The notes: generated by a model from the letters alone, not told the origin. Shown: positions 18,933-35,016, counted from the stretch's first letter. The stretch is 64,000 nucleotides of DNA from Leptospira stimsonii (GCF_003545885.1 NZ_QHCT01000001.1:248001-312000); one strand, 5' to 3'. Translations and numbers: made by a program.

Positions 18933-19300
18933 ATTTCCCAACGTTTAAAAGATTCTATTCTCCAATTTTTCAAGCCAGTTTGAATTTTGCGCCTATCTCA
19001 AAAAGCCATTGGCCCAGGGACTCCAATAAGAATTGAAAAAATAAAAACTCATTCGAGAACAAAAAATGTGGGAACTCCTGCGTTTTCGATCTACAAATGC
19101 TTCTTTCAAAAACGCAAGGAAATGGAAAAGAAACCAACGAGGACCGATTTCGAATTTTCTTTTGCAGTTTTGGGGTAACTTCGAATTTGAACCACTCCGT
19201 CCAATTTCAAAGACAATTTCAATATCGTACAAGAGGTCGGTCTTCACATAGAAAAAAAACGTAGAACCGATTTATAGGAAATCCCTCTACCCTTCCAATA
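18933..19300. repeat. Intergenic region with a two-box GGAACTCC repeat
   Basis: There is no convincing gene. Two direct boxes occur: AGGGACTCCAATAAGAAT at 19016-19033 and TGTGGGAACTCCTGCGTT at 19067-19084. The same pair, in the same order, occurs near 31.25-31.34 kb. Short open frames here begin inside the second box (ATGTGGGAACTC reads as MWEL) and are artefacts of the repeat. Confidence 0.55.
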
Positions 19301-19328
19301 AAAAAGCCGCGTGATCACGCGGCTTTTA
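19301..19328 (-). terminator. Rho-independent terminator of the exported protein gene
   Basis: A perfect 26-base palindrome at 19302-19327 (AAAAGCCGCGTGA then TCACGCGGCTTTT). On the minus strand it is followed by TTTTTTATT, placing it 30 bases past the stop of the gene ending at 19358. Confidence 0.9.
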
Positions 19329-19357
19329 GGACATTCAATTGTTTGATGAAGTTTCGC

Positions 19358-20152
19358 CTAACGGAATTCCAACATTTTGGAAATCATCATTCTCTGATCC
19401 AACTCCATCATATGAAGTTTTTGGCTGACCATCTTATCGACCTTTCTCATATATCTCTTGTATTGGAGAATGATCTGTCTCTGCTTATTGTACGGAAGCG
19501 GATTCGCCGGATCGTGTAACTTGGAAGTAACACTCGCCGGAACCGGTTGAATCGGATTATCCGGCCAAATAAAATCCGTATCATGACTGGAGAAAAATTC
19601 CAAAAGGATCTCACTGTTGTTATTCGGCGTTCTCTTTCCGTCGCCTAAGAACGTCGGCCCTTTCGGAGAATTGTTAATGAGACGTCTCATCTCTCGAATA
19701 AAAACTTCACCTTTTGCGTTCGTTCTTTTGAATTGAAGAATGATCTTGTCCAAGGATTGACCGTCGGTTCCGGGATAAATATAAATTTTGGATTGATAGA
19801 GATAGGTTTTTGGATAATCGGCGAAGGATTGACCGAGACCGAGATCCAATTCTAAGTATTGTTTGTTTTCCTTATCTTGAAAAAGAAACTTCGCCGCTTC
19901 TCTCGGTTCGTCTTCGATATAACGAAGAGCCTTTTTATAAGTCTCATCTTTTAAGAGGTTATTGATCTTAAGAATATTTCCTGCGATCGAAGCATGAAGG
20001 TTATCCACTTCGATATCCGTAAAGCCGCCTTTGCGAACGACTTCAATCTGTCTCTGTTCTTCCTTCTCTTCCAGAGTGAGCACCTTGTTCGGTGCCGCTC
20101 CGATTCCCGTGAGCGAAAGAATTGTCAGAATTGATAAAATACGGATGTTCAT
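19358..20152 (-). CDS. Exported Leptospira protein of unknown function
   Basis: 264 aa. The signal peptide spans residues 1-20 (MNIRILSILTILSLTGIGAA), so the protein is periplasmic or surface-directed. The mature part is charged and largely helical: EEKEEQRQIEVVRKGGF near the start and QRQIILQYKRYMRKVDKMVSQKLHMMELDQRMMISKML at the end, with a beta-rich middle (QYLELDLGLGQSF, KIYIYPGTDG). The size and helical, exported nature recall the Leptospira flagellar sheath proteins FcpA/FcpB, but I cannot confirm that from sequence alone. It is divergent from the ATP-grasp gene with its own terminator. Confidence 0.75.
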   Translation of the reverse strand: MNIRILSILTILSLTGIGAAPNKVLTLEEKEEQRQIEVVRKGGFTDIEVDNLHASIAGNILKINNLLKDETYKKALRYIEDEPREAAKFLFQDKENKQYLELDLGLGQSFADYPKTYLYQSKIYIYPGTDGQSLDKIILQFKRTNAKGEVFIREMRRLINNSPKGPTFLGDGKRTPNNNSEILLEFFSSHDTDFIWPDNPIQPVPASVTSKLHDPANPLPYNKQRQIILQYKRYMRKVDKMVSQKLHMMELDQRMMISKMLEFR

Positions 20153-20217
20153 AGATTTACCCTTATTCAGATTATCGAAATTCTTATCCCCCGATCTTTA
20201 TTTTACAAACCAAAAAA

Positions 20218-21493
<1,276 letters not shown>

Positions 21494-21564
21494 GGATGTC
21501 CCATAGGTTGCGGTTTACCGCCCGGAAAACCATCCGCAAACTCTGCGGTCCAAATTCAGGATAT

Positions 21565-22152
<588 letters not shown>

Positions 22153-22177
22153 TTCGAATTTTCAATCTTAGAATTCG

Positions 22178-22210
22178 AAAAAAGGCCGATCATCTTGATC
22201 GGCCTTTTTG
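22178..22210 (+). terminator. Rho-independent terminator after the Cox4-type gene
   Basis: AAAGGCCGATC/GATCGGCCTTT stem with a 5-base loop, then a T-run. It lies about 25 bases past the stop. Confidence 0.9.
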
Positions 22211-22346
22211 TTTTAACGAAGAAGCAATCCATCGATCCGACCCGCTATTCGAACGAATTCAGCTTGTAGTATTTCTTCTCCGAATCGGAATTTGATTGGC
22301 TTTTTTGTAATAGAAGTGATTGTTTTCATTTCTTAAGGGGCATTTT

Positions 22347-22991
22347 ATGAAATACAATCCGATTCGAAATTCTTTACTTTTAATTCTTATCGCAGTCTTT
22401 CTTCTTTCGTGCAAAAAAGATCACAATTTAGATCCAAATTCGAAAGTAATCCAACTTCCATCCCTCGGTTTAGGATTGAATTATGAAGGCTGGTATTTCA
22501 ATGATAACCCGAACCTCATCAATCAAGCGCAGGAAATGGCGGCGAGCTCTGATAACTCAGGAGAAATCAAAAAGGCTCTGGAAGTCGCAGGTATCAATTT
22601 TTTTCTTTTCGAACACCCGCAGGGAAGTCCGGAAGCGCAAACATTCAATACAAACGTAAATTATACGATCGAAGACCTTTCCAAACAACCGAGAGAGATC
22701 TCTCTCGATGATTATATCTCTGCAGTCACCGGTCTTTATCCAACCGTCTTTCAAAAATACGAAATGATCAATCCTCCAAAAAAATCCAAGATTCAAGGAT
22801 TGGATTCCGCTCTTCTCGAAAGTCGATTTGAACAATCGATCGCGGGAAAAAGCTACAAAGTTCACAACTATCAGTTGGTATTTATCGTGGACAAAAAGGC
22901 CCACGTCTTCACGGGAACTTTTCTTGACAAGGATGCGAAAAGCAAAGGTCAAAAGATTACCGAACTTTTGAGCAAGTTTATAAAGATATAA
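22347..22991 (+). CDS. Putative lipoprotein, unknown function
   Basis: 214 aa from the ATG at 22347, which has AAGGGG seven bases upstream. The signal LLLILIAVFLLSC ends in a lipobox with the acylated Cys at about residue 22, followed by KKDHNLDPNS. The mature domain is mixed alpha/beta with NYEGWYFNDNP, a LFEHPQGSPEA strand and a C-terminal KAHVFTGTFLDKDAKSKGQKITELLSKF that resembles the ends of PsbP/DUF1795-like folds. That resemblance is weak. It is a single gene between two terminators or convergent partners. Confidence 0.78.
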   Translation: MKYNPIRNSLLLILIAVFLLSCKKDHNLDPNSKVIQLPSLGLGLNYEGWYFNDNPNLINQAQEMAASSDNSGEIKKALEVAGINFFLFEHPQGSPEAQTFNTNVNYTIEDLSKQPREISLDDYISAVTGLYPTVFQKYEMINPPKKSKIQGLDSALLESRFEQSIAGKSYKVHNYQLVFIVDKKAHVFTGTFLDKDAKSKGQKITELLSKFIKI

Positions 22992-23098
22992 GAATTAGAA
23001 TCCTTCTTCATCGGAAAGTATGGACTTCCGAAGAAGGAGGATTTCGATCGATCTCTTCCGTAGTTGAGATTTGAATATTCGGATTCAAAAAAAGAAAT

Positions 23099-23668
23099 TT
23101 AACCTTTAAAAGGAATTCCCATTCTCTCTAAAATCACTTTCGCCTGATTTTGAAATTCAATTTCTTCTTGTTTGGAAAACGGTCCGAAAATTCCTTCCGT
23201 AAAACGTTTCGAAAGAGAAATATATTCCAAACATCCGGCTACCGTATAAATCGGTTTTGCTTTTCCTTCAAAAATCTTAAGATCGCCGTCTTTCTGAATC
23301 ACCATCGCACCGGAAGGAATTTTTTTTCCACCGCGGACCATACAGCCTGCCATGATCATCGCACCGTCTCCGATTTCAGCGTCGTCTAACACGATACTTC
23401 CGATTCCAATGAGACAACCTCTTCCGATCTTACAACCGTGAAGCATCGCATTATGACCGACTAACGTATAATCTCCGATTTCAATTCCTCTACTAGAATC
23501 CGTATGAAGAGTTGTATTGTCTTGGATATTCACACCTTCTCCGAGAACGATATGGTTCATATCGGCTCTTGCGACGGCGCCTGGCCAAAGGGAAGAATAA
23601 GCTCCCATCTCGACCAAACCGATCGCGGTCGCCTGCGGATGTATGAATGCCGTCTCGTGAATTTTCAT
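23099..23668 (-). CDS. Gamma-carbonic anhydrase family protein
   Basis: 189 aa. Left-handed beta-helix hexapeptide repeats run from about residue 10 to 135. Zinc-ligand histidines are in DNTTLHTDS and VGHNAMLHGC, with the usual SSLWPGAVARADMNHIVLGEGVNIQDN start. It may hydrate CO2 or be a related acyltransferase-fold protein; many bacterial homologues (YrdA/PaaY group) are not proven anhydrases. It starts one base after the pheT stop, so the two are co-translated at the end of a four-gene operon. Confidence 0.9.
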   Translation of the reverse strand: MKIHETAFIHPQATAIGLVEMGAYSSLWPGAVARADMNHIVLGEGVNIQDNTTLHTDSSRGIEIGDYTLVGHNAMLHGCKIGRGCLIGIGSIVLDDAEIGDGAMIMAGCMVRGGKKIPSGAMVIQKDGDLKIFEGKAKPIYTVAGCLEYISLSKRFTEGIFGPFSKQEEIEFQNQAKVILERMGIPFKG

Positions 23669-23669
23669 C

Positions 23670-26078
23670 TTATCTCAACACGAAACCGTTTTTGCCGGCA
23701 AGACCAACGAGTTGATCGGAAATTTCTTTGATTCTTTCTTGAGTAAACGTTTTTTCATAATTCACCAATTTGAAACGATAACTGACCGATCTTTTTCCTT
23801 CGGGAACGTTTCCTCCGGAGAATTGAGAGTAAACCCAACCGTCTTTTAGCTCCGGAATATTTTCCTTTTTAACGAGTTCGGTAAAATGATTTGTGTTTTC
23901 CTTTTCTCCGATGAGAATCGAAAGATCGATCTCGGCTTCCGGAAACTGAGACGGTGGAACGAATCTAGAAATTTTACGATTTGTATTCCAGATTTCAACG
24001 ATCGAAGAAAAATCGAACGAACCGTAGATCACCCTTTTTTTCAGTTCAAAAGAATCCAACACCGCAGGATGGACGTAGCCTAAAACTCCGACTTGCCGCG
24101 ATTCGACGACCAAAGACAAACTTGCCGCGGGGTGATAAAAGGATTCCTGTTTGATCTCCCAAGAATAATCAAAAATGCGAATGGACTCGAGAAGAGATTC
24201 GATTTGTTTTCGTACGTTTAAAAAATCTTCTTCAAGGAGTTTTAGATCCGTCTCCGAATTCTTTCTGTCGAAAGAAACTGCATACGCGAAGAATTTCTTC
24301 TCGTTGTCCGGCTCTGGAAGATTAAAATACGTTCTTCCGAACTCGAATAACTTGATTTCAGTAAATCGATCCTGATTGGTTCTCACATTTTTCAGAAGAG
24401 AAGGAAGCATGGAATTTCTAAGAACCGCTTGTTCTTCCGGCATCTCGTTCTTGATTTTCACCGAAAGTTTCGGATCTCCGTCGAACGTATTGTCCTTTAA
24501 AGATTGAAAAGAATAATTATACACTTCGTGGAAACCGAGTGACCCCGCAAAAAACGTTTTGAGTTTCCTTTCCAATTCTCGACTGAGATTTCGAACCGGA
24601 GTTTTTACTTCGGCCAGCACTGGAGCAACTTGAATCGTGTCGTAACCGCGAGTCCTTCCGATCTCTTCCACAAGATCTTCCGGAATCGTAACGTCGTAGT
24701 TATGCCGAAATTTAGGAACCAAGACTTCTAAGTGTTCCCCTTTCCAAGAAACAGTGAAGTGAAGCCTTTCTAAAATATCGGTAACGTCACCTTTCGATAA
24801 TTCCACTCCCAACTTCGCATTGATAAAATGAATGTCTGTATGGATGTGAACTTCTTTATGAGGAGTGTGTAAAAATCCTACCGGCTCGGAAGCCTTTAGC
24901 TCGGAACAACCGTTCTCCTTTAAAAGATTGAGCGCTCTTCGAATTACCGGAAGAGTCGTCGTCGCCTCCAACCCTTTTTCATAACGAACCGAAGAATCGG
25001 ATCTAATTCCTGTTAGGCGAATCGATTTACGAACTCGTTCTCTCGCAAAAACGGCGGATTCCATAACGATTTCCGTGGAATCGTTTTGCACCGCGGATTC
25101 TTTTCCGCCCATGACTCCAGCAATCGCAACGGGTTTTCCCTGATTTCGGATAAGAAGAATTTCGTCTTCCAAGGAAGGTGAACTCTCGTCGAGCAACGCA
25201 AAACTTTCTCCTTTTTTCGCGAACGATACTTCAAGGGAAACGCCACCTTGACTTTCTAAAAACTTTTTATCGAAAAAATGAGTTGGCTGACCCATTTCCA
25301 ACATCACGTAATTGGAAACGTCTACCACGTTGTTGATCACACGAATTCCGCATTTTTGAAGTCGTGCTTGAAATTTCCTTTTGGAAGGAAGAATCGAAAC
25401 TCCCTGAATCGAAGAAGCGTAGTAAGAATGAGCATTCTGATTTTCTAATACTTTCGGAAGTGAAATGTTGAGGTCGAAATTCCAAAGCGACTCAAAAGGA
25501 TTGAATCGGATCGGAAGTTTGAGTTGGGACGCGAGCTCTCGCGCGAAACCGAAATGATTCCAAAGATCCGGCCTATGGGTAATCGACTTGTTATCCACGT
25601 CGAATACAATATCATCATAATGTAAAAACGCTCGAATCGATTTCCCGACTTCAGCTCCTTCTAAACCGTTCAAGATCCAAACGCCTGCACTCTCATCGGC
25701 AAGAGATAACTCTTTTTCAGAACAGAGCATTCCCGAACTTTTGACTCCTCTCAGCTCCGATTCTAAGATTTCCTTCTCTCCCAGCTTTGCGCCGGGAATT
25801 GCGAGCGGAACCAAGTCCCCCACTTTTACGTTTGTAGCCCCGGTGACAATTTGAGATTTTGTGGAGCCGTTCGTAACCTGTGCGATTTGGAGTTTATCCG
25901 CGGAAGGATGTTTTTCCAGAGATTCTATTTTTACAATTTTTACAAAATCCAATTCAGGGCGAAAAGGATCGGCGCCGTCGATTTCACAAACCGAAATCGC
26001 AATTTTTTTTAGGATCGCATCGAGACCGACCTCTTTCAAAGGTGCAAAGTCATTCATCCAGTCTAAGGAAAGTTTCAC
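23670..26078 (-). CDS. pheT: Phenylalanine--tRNA ligase beta subunit
   Basis: 802 aa, full length, GTG start at 26078 with GGAG nine bases upstream. Domains: N-terminal core [18 protein letters not shown]-type tRNA-binding domain (about 40-150; [21 protein letters not shown]), the B3/B4 editing domain, B5 ([21 protein letters not shown]), the catalytic-like core with [11 protein letters not shown], and the C-terminal anticodon-binding FDX domain ([16 protein letters not shown]). It works with PheS, which is not in the window. It is preceded by the SNF2-type ATPase gene and followed at once by the carbonic anhydrase gene. Confidence 0.97.
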   Translation of the reverse strand: MKLSLDWMNDFAPLKEVGLDAILKKIAISVCEIDGADPFRPELDFVKIVKIESLEKHPSADKLQIAQVTNGSTKSQIVTGATNVKVGDLVPLAIPGAKLGEKEILESELRGVKSSGMLCSEKELSLADESAGVWILNGLEGAEVGKSIRAFLHYDDIVFDVDNKSITHRPDLWNHFGFARELASQLKLPIRFNPFESLWNFDLNISLPKVLENQNAHSYYASSIQGVSILPSKRKFQARLQKCGIRVINNVVDVSNYVMLEMGQPTHFFDKKFLESQGGVSLEVSFAKKGESFALLDESSPSLEDEILLIRNQGKPVAIAGVMGGKESAVQNDSTEIVMESAVFARERVRKSIRLTGIRSDSSVRYEKGLEATTTLPVIRRALNLLKENGCSELKASEPVGFLHTPHKEVHIHTDIHFINAKLGVELSKGDVTDILERLHFTVSWKGEHLEVLVPKFRHNYDVTIPEDLVEEIGRTRGYDTIQVAPVLAEVKTPVRNLSRELERKLKTFFAGSLGFHEVYNYSFQSLKDNTFDGDPKLSVKIKNEMPEEQAVLRNSMLPSLLKNVRTNQDRFTEIKLFEFGRTYFNLPEPDNEKKFFAYAVSFDRKNSETDLKLLEEDFLNVRKQIESLLESIRIFDYSWEIKQESFYHPAASLSLVVESRQVGVLGYVHPAVLDSFELKKRVIYGSFDFSSIVEIWNTNRKISRFVPPSQFPEAEIDLSILIGEKENTNHFTELVKKENIPELKDGWVYSQFSGGNVPEGKRSVSYRFKLVNYEKTFTQERIKEISDQLVGLAGKNGFVLR

Positions 26079-26157
26079 GTCGTCAGGCTCCGTTCGAATT
26101 GCTAAGGTCCAGAAACCTCGACCAAAATCGGATGTCGAGCAGGAAAAGGAGCCGAGT

Positions 26158-28998
<2,841 letters not shown>

Positions 28999-29712
28999 CT
29001 ATACGCCCCTTTGATCGCCCCAAATGTATTTATGGGTTTGCAGAGAAAGGCGAAGACCGGAACGAAGAGAAGACTTGATCCATTCGGAAAGAAGTTCCGG
29101 GGACAATTCGCTTTGAACCGGAGACGCCAAAAGATTTCCGGTTAAACCAAAGTTTTGAATCACCTCGACACATCGATCAAAATCCATCCTATCTCGAATC
29201 ACAAACTTAATTTCATCCAAACTGTTTTTTCTATCTTTATAAATTTCTAAATTTTTCAAAAGCATCCGATCTTCCATTCCGGAGCCGGGAAGTTTATAAT
29301 CCAGAGTAAAGACAAACGAATCCAAACCTTCGATGGATTCGGCACCGTTCGTCTCCACTCTTGGTCTTGGATAAGAACCCGAATGATTTCGAGTTCTCAA
29401 GATTTCGTTTCCTAATGCGACGCTGAAATTTCGGTTTCTACCTTCCAAAGGTTCCCCTCCGGTAAGGAGAATCTGTGTATCCACGGGACTCAGTTCTCGA
29501 ATTCGCTTCAGAACTTCTTCAAGATCCAATTCTTCACCTGCATTCGGAGAAAGGGCGTAAGGAGTATCGCACCATAATTTGCGTCCCACAGCCATTCCGC
29601 ATCGTAAGGAACATCCCGCCATACGAACAAAGACGGTTGGCAATCCTGTTGAAATTCCTTCTCCCGAAAGAGAGAGATAGATTTCATGTACGGAGGTTTT
29701 CAGATTGTTCAT
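28999..29712 (-). CDS. queE: 7-carboxy-7-deazaguanine synthase (radical SAM)
   Basis: 237 aa. It should convert 6-carboxytetrahydropterin to CDG in queuosine biosynthesis. Family marks: [37 protein letters not shown] (the GGE motif for SAM) and [10 protein letters not shown]. The cluster cysteines are Cys34, Cys38 and Cys48, i.e. CX3CX9C rather than the usual CX3CX2C, because seven residues (about GMAVGRK) are inserted before LWCDT. The enzyme otherwise looks whole. It is first in a contiguous minus-strand operon with the SNF2 ATPase, pheT and a carbonic anhydrase. No other que gene is in the window. Confidence 0.9.
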   Translation of the reverse strand: MNNLKTSVHEIYLSLSGEGISTGLPTVFVRMAGCSLRCGMAVGRKLWCDTPYALSPNAGEELDLEEVLKRIRELSPVDTQILLTGGEPLEGRNRNFSVALGNEILRTRNHSGSYPRPRVETNGAESIEGLDSFVFTLDYKLPGSGMEDRMLLKNLEIYKDRKNSLDEIKFVIRDRMDFDRCVEVIQNFGLTGNLLASPVQSELSPELLSEWIKSSLRSGLRLSLQTHKYIWGDQRGV

Positions 29713-30054
29713 AGGTCTTTAAGAGTACAAGATTTTTCTTTTTGCAAAGTTCACGTTCACAAAAAAAATAAAAAGGCTAATTCCAGAATTTCCGACCTAC
29801 CCTTTGCGGTCAACTCTCGGAGCTTCGATTTGTGAGAAGTTGTTTTTTTTCGAGTTCAAAACTTTGCTTTGACAAAGAGAATCTTTCAAAAAGAAAAAAG
29901 AAGCAAGATTCTTATGCGCCATGGAAAGAAAATGTGGCCTGGGTATTTCTTAGTTTGAATTCTCAAGGAAGAAGAAAAAAGAGCTAGTTCTTTTGCTTGT
30001 CAATCGGAGCCAAAATGGTTCCCCTTGTAATTAAAAACAATTAACGGGGCTCCC
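29713..30054. other. 342-base divergent intergenic region
   Basis: It lies between queE (minus) and the LpxL-type gene (plus), is A-rich, and has no open frame or RNA gene that I recognise. Promoters for both units should lie here. Confidence 0.4.
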
Positions 30055-30957
30055 TTGATTCGTTACATTCCGTCATTTCTCTTCGTTTATCTATTCTATC
30101 TTCCCTTTCGCATTTTACCATATCGTCTTTGTTTATTGTTCGGAAGATTTTTGGTCATTCTTCTTTACCCGCTCGCGAGAAAACACAGAAGAATCGCGTA
30201 TGAAAATATATCCTATGCATTTCCTGAGTATAGCGAAGCCCAAAAAAAGGAACTTGTTTGGAAGAGTATTCTTCACATCGGAAACTTAGTCGCAGGAACT
30301 CTCTACGCGCCGAGGCTCAATCAGAAATGGATGGATCGATATCTCGTTTATGACAAAGAAAGTTTAGAGATAGAAAGAAAGACAAACGAAGAAGGAATCG
30401 GAGTCGTTCTCATCTCAGGACATTTTGGAACTTGGGAAATCCTAGTTCAGTTTATGGGAATTCGAATGAAGGGCGCAGGGATTTATAAGAAGGTAAGAAA
30501 CCCTTACGTTGATCGATTGATTTATAAACTTAGAACGAAGAACGGAATCAAACTCGTATCCACCGATGAATCCAGTCAAGTTGCGAAGCTGATCAAACAA
30601 GGATATTGGATGGGTTTCGGTTCCGATCAGAACGCGGGAAAGGTAGGAATCTTCGTAAACTTCTTCAATCGTCCTGCTTCCACGTATCAAGGTCCTGCAC
30701 TGATGGCCTACCTCACCGGGGCAAAGATGCTATTATACTCGGTCCTCTGTGGAGAAAAAGGAAAGGTCATCGTTCGAATCAAGGACTTAGGCTTTGTCGA
30801 TAAGAAAGCGTTTTCAGATCGTGAAACGGCAATCCGTCATTATACGGAAGTGTGGACAAAAGCCTTAGAGGAAGAAGTGAAACTGTTTCCGGAACAGTAT
30901 TTTTGGGTTCACAGAAGATGGAGAACAAAACCGGGAGATTTTCCCGGCCAAGTCTGA
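30055..30957 (+). CDS. Lipid A acyltransferase family (LpxL/HtrB-like)
   Basis: 300 aa with a TTG start. An N-terminal membrane helix ([14 protein letters not shown]) is followed by the LpxL/LpxM acyltransferase domain: [16 protein letters not shown], the catalytic GHFGTWEI (His-x4-Glu), and the [21 protein letters not shown] segment that carries the D-Q-x(n)-F motif. The C-terminus [10 protein letters not shown] is the usual family ending. It should add a secondary acyl chain to lipid A at the inner membrane. It is a monocistronic gene as far as seen. Confidence 0.9.
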   Translation: MIRYIPSFLFVYLFYLPFRILPYRLCLLFGRFLVILLYPLARKHRRIAYENISYAFPEYSEAQKKELVWKSILHIGNLVAGTLYAPRLNQKWMDRYLVYDKESLEIERKTNEEGIGVVLISGHFGTWEILVQFMGIRMKGAGIYKKVRNPYVDRLIYKLRTKNGIKLVSTDESSQVAKLIKQGYWMGFGSDQNAGKVGIFVNFFNRPASTYQGPALMAYLTGAKMLLYSVLCGEKGKVIVRIKDLGFVDKKAFSDRETAIRHYTEVWTKALEEEVKLFPEQYFWVHRRWRTKPGDFPGQV

Positions 30958-31505
30958 AATGAAGAATGGTTCTTACGTTCGATCCGATTCTAAACGTCCA
31001 GTTAACTTGAAAAATGACCAAGAAAAATTTCGGGAATTTATACTTTTGTGTAATCTGATTTTTCAATGAAGTGAGAGAACCAAAAAAGAACTCTCGAAAA
31101 AAAACCTTTTTGATCGATTCTCAAAAAGAAAGTTCCAACTGAAAGTCTTCGGCTGTGAAAAATCGGTTTTTAATTCAAAGCCATAAGCCTTTTCTGAAAA
31201 GGTTGATTCTCCCGAAAGAAATTTAGAATTTTCCCAAAACCGTAAAATGTAGGAACTCCTATAAGAATCCAGTAAGAAGAATTCCTTTCAATAAGTTCGC
31301 AAGCGTATGAAAGACGGACTTTGTGGGAACTCCTGCGTTCTTTTACCCGGCTGAAACCGAAATTTCAAAAGATTCCTTTTCCGGATTTGGGCAACCTATC
31401 CTCTTACGTAAATTCTGAAATAGGAGAAACCGATCCCAAAAAGAAATCTTTTCTTCAGGAAATTCTTTCCCAAAAAATAAATCGGGAAAAAGAATTTTTT
31501 AAATC
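30958..31505. repeat. Spacer with two-box GGAACTCC repeat, second copy
   Basis: 548 bases without a supported gene. The left box TGTAGGAACTCCTATAAGAAT lies at 31249-31268 and the right box TTGTGGGAACTCCTGCGTTC at 31321-31340, in the same order as at 19.0 kb but 20 bases further apart. CGGACTT precedes the right box at 31315. An open frame starting in the right box (MWELL...) is a repeat artefact. A weak hairpin with A/T-rich flanks at 31461-31496 could terminate ppa. Confidence 0.55.
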
Positions 31506-32043
<538 letters not shown>

Positions 32044-32321
32044 ACGGAAAACTATTGAACGGTTTTAAGGAAGGCAAGTGCAAAATGGCTCTTCGTTTCG
32101 GTTCGACTTTTCAATCAAGGGACCGAACACTACAAAATGAGGGGCAAACGCCCGAAAAACCGGAAATTTCTACCCTTTTCTATATTCTACCCCGGGAAAG
32201 AAACGATCATGGTCGGAACTCCGGGGTTCCTAAAAAAATAAAATGGCGCTTTTTCTTATAAAAAAGGAAATTTTGGTAAATAAATTTTCTGCCAGGAGTT
32301 ATCTTGAATGAGGACGAACTT

Positions 32322-33632
32322 ATGCGAAAATTTTCCATTCTTAGAATACTCTTTTTAACTTTTTTGGCTCACTGTGCGCAAGCCGATAAGATGCAATTCG
32401 ATGCCTCAAAAGGTTTGGGAACGGCAATTCAAGTTGTCGCGACGGAAGTCGTGAACACTCCGGTGAGTTCACAGCAGAACTCCAGCACTACTTCCGGAGG
32501 GACAGGGAATTCCACATTCACTCTCGGAGGAAATATTTCCGGTCTGGTCAGTGGAAGCCTTACTTTGGCAAACGGGAGTGATACGGTTACGATTCTTCCT
32601 TCTTCTCCGGGAATCACGGGCGGAGCCGGAACCTACCAGTTCTCCACGAAACTAAACAGTGGAGCTTCTTATAACGTTTCCATTTCCGGCTTTCCGAACA
32701 ACCTTTCTTGCAATCTTTATAATAATACCGGGGCCATTTCTGGGAATGTCACCGACATCGATATCTATTGCTTTTCGGTGGTCCTGACTTCTTCTCTTAC
32801 CGTAGTCGAGGGTACGACCAATGCTTCCACAAATTTTACTTTGAATCTTTCGCATCCACCGGGACCAAATCCGTCTGGCACTGTATCCATTTCCTATCCG
32901 AATTTCCCGACAAACTTGAGCGTTAATTCCGCCTTACCGACCACCTTAGGAACGACGGCTGTCAACCGGATCGTGAGTGGAACGAATGAGACAGGAACGC
33001 CAGATTTTGCCGATGAAAGCGAAGTCATCACGGCAAGGGTTTCCCAATCGATAGGAAGCGCGACTAACGTTTCGACGACTTCCAATATTACGATTTCGGA
33101 TAATGATAAAAGAATGTATATGGTGAACGCGGGAAACGGTGGAACCGGAAATTTCGGGGGAAAGGCCGGTGCTGATACTCTCTGTTCCTCTAATAAACCG
33201 GGAGGCGTTTCTGGAACCGTCATTGCGCTCTTGGGAACGTCTACAAGAAAACCTCTCCCAAGCCCGAGTGCCGACTGGCCTCTCAAACCGCTCTACACTT
33301 ACTATAGAACTGATAACACCACTGTGATTGCCACATCGAACAGCGCTTCCATTCTTCCTTTTTCATGGTCAAACAAGGTAAGCTCTAATTCAGGAGTGAC
33401 GGCCGCGTTCGCTTGTCCGATGGGAAGCAACGCATGTGGATATATTACTGGAATGGACAACACTTGGACGGTTCTCCTCGCTCAAAATTGCTCTAACTGG
33501 ACAAGTGCGAGTGCATCCGTGGATGGAATGACCGGTTGGGCAGGAAGTGTCAATTCCTCTGCAATCAATTACTTTGCTTCCACCTGCGACGCTTTAGGCT
33601 CCTCCGCAAACGTAATCTGTGTGGAACAATAA
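32322..33632 (+). CDS. DUF1554 family lipoprotein with Calx-beta-like repeat
   Basis: 436 aa from the ATG at 32322 (AGGA seven bases upstream); a TTG at 32304 with AGGAG is an equally placed alternative. The signal ILFLTFLAHC ends in a lipobox Cys (about residue 18). A Ser/Thr/Gly-rich section follows (about 40-165), then a Calx-beta-like unit (SLTVVEGTTNASTNFTLNLS ... NITISDND), then the DUF1554 domain from RMYMVNAGNGGTGNFGGKAGADTLC to the end (SSANVICVEQ), with paired cysteines. DUF1554 proteins are almost confined to Leptospira and are probably surface lipoproteins of unknown role. Confidence 0.88.
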   Translation: MRKFSILRILFLTFLAHCAQADKMQFDASKGLGTAIQVVATEVVNTPVSSQQNSSTTSGGTGNSTFTLGGNISGLVSGSLTLANGSDTVTILPSSPGITGGAGTYQFSTKLNSGASYNVSISGFPNNLSCNLYNNTGAISGNVTDIDIYCFSVVLTSSLTVVEGTTNASTNFTLNLSHPPGPNPSGTVSISYPNFPTNLSVNSALPTTLGTTAVNRIVSGTNETGTPDFADESEVITARVSQSIGSATNVSTTSNITISDNDKRMYMVNAGNGGTGNFGGKAGADTLCSSNKPGGVSGTVIALLGTSTRKPLPSPSADWPLKPLYTYYRTDNTTVIATSNSASILPFSWSNKVSSNSGVTAAFACPMGSNACGYITGMDNTWTVLLAQNCSNWTSASASVDGMTGWAGSVNSSAINYFASTCDALGSSANVICVEQ

Positions 33633-33660
33633 GCTATTAAATAAGAGAACTCTAAAGTCA

Positions 33661-33700
33661 AAGCCGAAGGTTAAACAAATTCATTTAAGCCTTCGGTTTC
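33661..33700. terminator. Inverted repeat between convergent genes
   Basis: CCGAAGGTTAAA (33664-33675) and TTTAAGCCTTCGG (33684-33696) can pair with a one-base bulge. The right arm includes the stop codon of the GlpT-like gene. It probably ends both converging transcripts. Confidence 0.45.
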
Positions 33701-35016
33701 CAGCTCCAAGTCACCGCTAATAACGCAAGGGCTATCAAAGTGGATCCGATAATCAAATATATGGATTGCTCCCAATGGAAACCTTCTTGCTTGCTCATCC
33801 AGCCTACGGCCTTTGAAAGGCTCGTTCTGCCCAAATAGCCAAATAAGCCGATAAAACCTGCCGCGGTTCCAACCGCTTTCTTCGAAGTAAAATCGAGTCC
33901 CGCAACTCCCAAGAGCATAACCGGAGGATAAATAAAAAAACCGACGACTCCGAATAATGTCAGATCGAGCCAAAGATGGCCGGGAGGAGTGAAGAGCAAT
34001 CCGGTCAAAGCGAATAAAATGGGAACCATACATAGAAAACTGACCATCCCTCTTTTTCCACCGAGCTTATCGGAACCCCAACCGACCAAGAGCGTGGATC
34101 CGATTCCGGCGAATTCATAAATCAGAGTACTGACTCCTCCTTTTTCCAAAGTGGCTCCTTTGGCAAATTTTAGATAGGTTGGACCAATATCCGTTAGGCT
34201 GTAACGAACCACGTAAACAAAAAAATTCGCGAACGCAAAAGTCCATATATAATAATTTTTGAATACGGATTGAACGATAATCTCTCGAAAGCTCAGCTCC
34301 CTTTCTTGATCTGCAACAGGAATTCTTAAATCTCTCTCCGGGTCTTCCTGATATTCCTCGATGGAGGGAAGACCGACGGATTGTGGAGTGTCCATCAATC
34401 GAAAAAGAAGATAGACCGCAGTTACGATCGCAATCGACGCAGGAATATAGAATGCGTTTCTCCAACCCCACCAAGAAGCGCTGTACGCCGCGACCACGCC
34501 GACCAAACCACCGCCGACGTTATGCGCTATGTTCCAAATGGCAAACTTGGATCCCCTTTCGGCGACTCCGAACCAATGTCCAAGAGATCTTCCGCACGGT
34601 GGCCAGCCCATTCCTTGAACGAACCCATTCAACGCCCAAAGATAAAAATGCGTTTCATAATTACTGGAAGCTCCAAAAAACAAATTGCAAACCGCGGTCA
34701 AAATTAGACCAAGAGGCATGAAGAATCTTGGATTACTCCTATCAGATAGAGCGCCCATGATAAATTTCCCGAGTCCATAGGTGATCGCAGTTACCGCTAG
34801 AATATTTGTGATCTGCTCTTGACTGTAGTGTAGCGCTTCTCCCATCTCTTTGGATACAACGGGGAAATTATTTCGAACTAAATAGAAGACCGCGTAACCG
34901 ATAAAAGTCGCCTCTAAGATTCTCCAACGAAAACGCGGATATCTTTCTTCTATCATTTCGGGAGGTAAGAGAGGTTTTGGTTTAGCCGGTAAAATCCAGC
35001 GGAAGAGTGCGCTCAT
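33685..35016 (-). CDS. MFS transporter, GlpT/UhpT (OPA) family
   Basis: 443 aa from the ATG at 35016; a TTG eight codons upstream is less likely. About 12 membrane segments. OPA-family features: [18 protein letters not shown] in helix 1, [18 protein letters not shown] (MFS motif A), [20 protein letters not shown] and [14 protein letters not shown]. These match organophosphate:phosphate antiporters such as GlpT and UhpT. Glycerol-3-phosphate or a sugar phosphate is the likely substrate. It stands alone and converges on the DUF1554 lipoprotein. Confidence 0.87.
   Translation of the reverse strand: MSALFRWILPAKPKPLLPPEMIEERYPRFRWRILEATFIGYAVFYLVRNNFPVVSKEMGEALHYSQEQITNILAVTAITYGLGKFIMGALSDRSNPRFFMPLGLILTAVCNLFFGASSNYETHFYLWALNGFVQGMGWPPCGRSLGHWFGVAERGSKFAIWNIAHNVGGGLVGVVAAYSASWWGWRNAFYIPASIAIVTAVYLLFRLMDTPQSVGLPSIEEYQEDPERDLRIPVADQERELSFREIIVQSVFKNYYIWTFAFANFFVYVVRYSLTDIGPTYLKFAKGATLEKGGVSTLIYEFAGIGSTLLVGWGSDKLGGKRGMVSFLCMVPILFALTGLLFTPPGHLWLDLTLFGVVGFFIYPPVMLLGVAGLDFTSKKAVGTAAGFIGLFGYLGRTSLSKAVGWMSKQEGFHWEQSIYLIIGSTLIALALLAVTWSWKPKA

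Noticed and set aside
19066..19251. Open frame starting MWELLRFRSTN
   Set aside because: Again created by the repeat box; no domain, no ribosome site.
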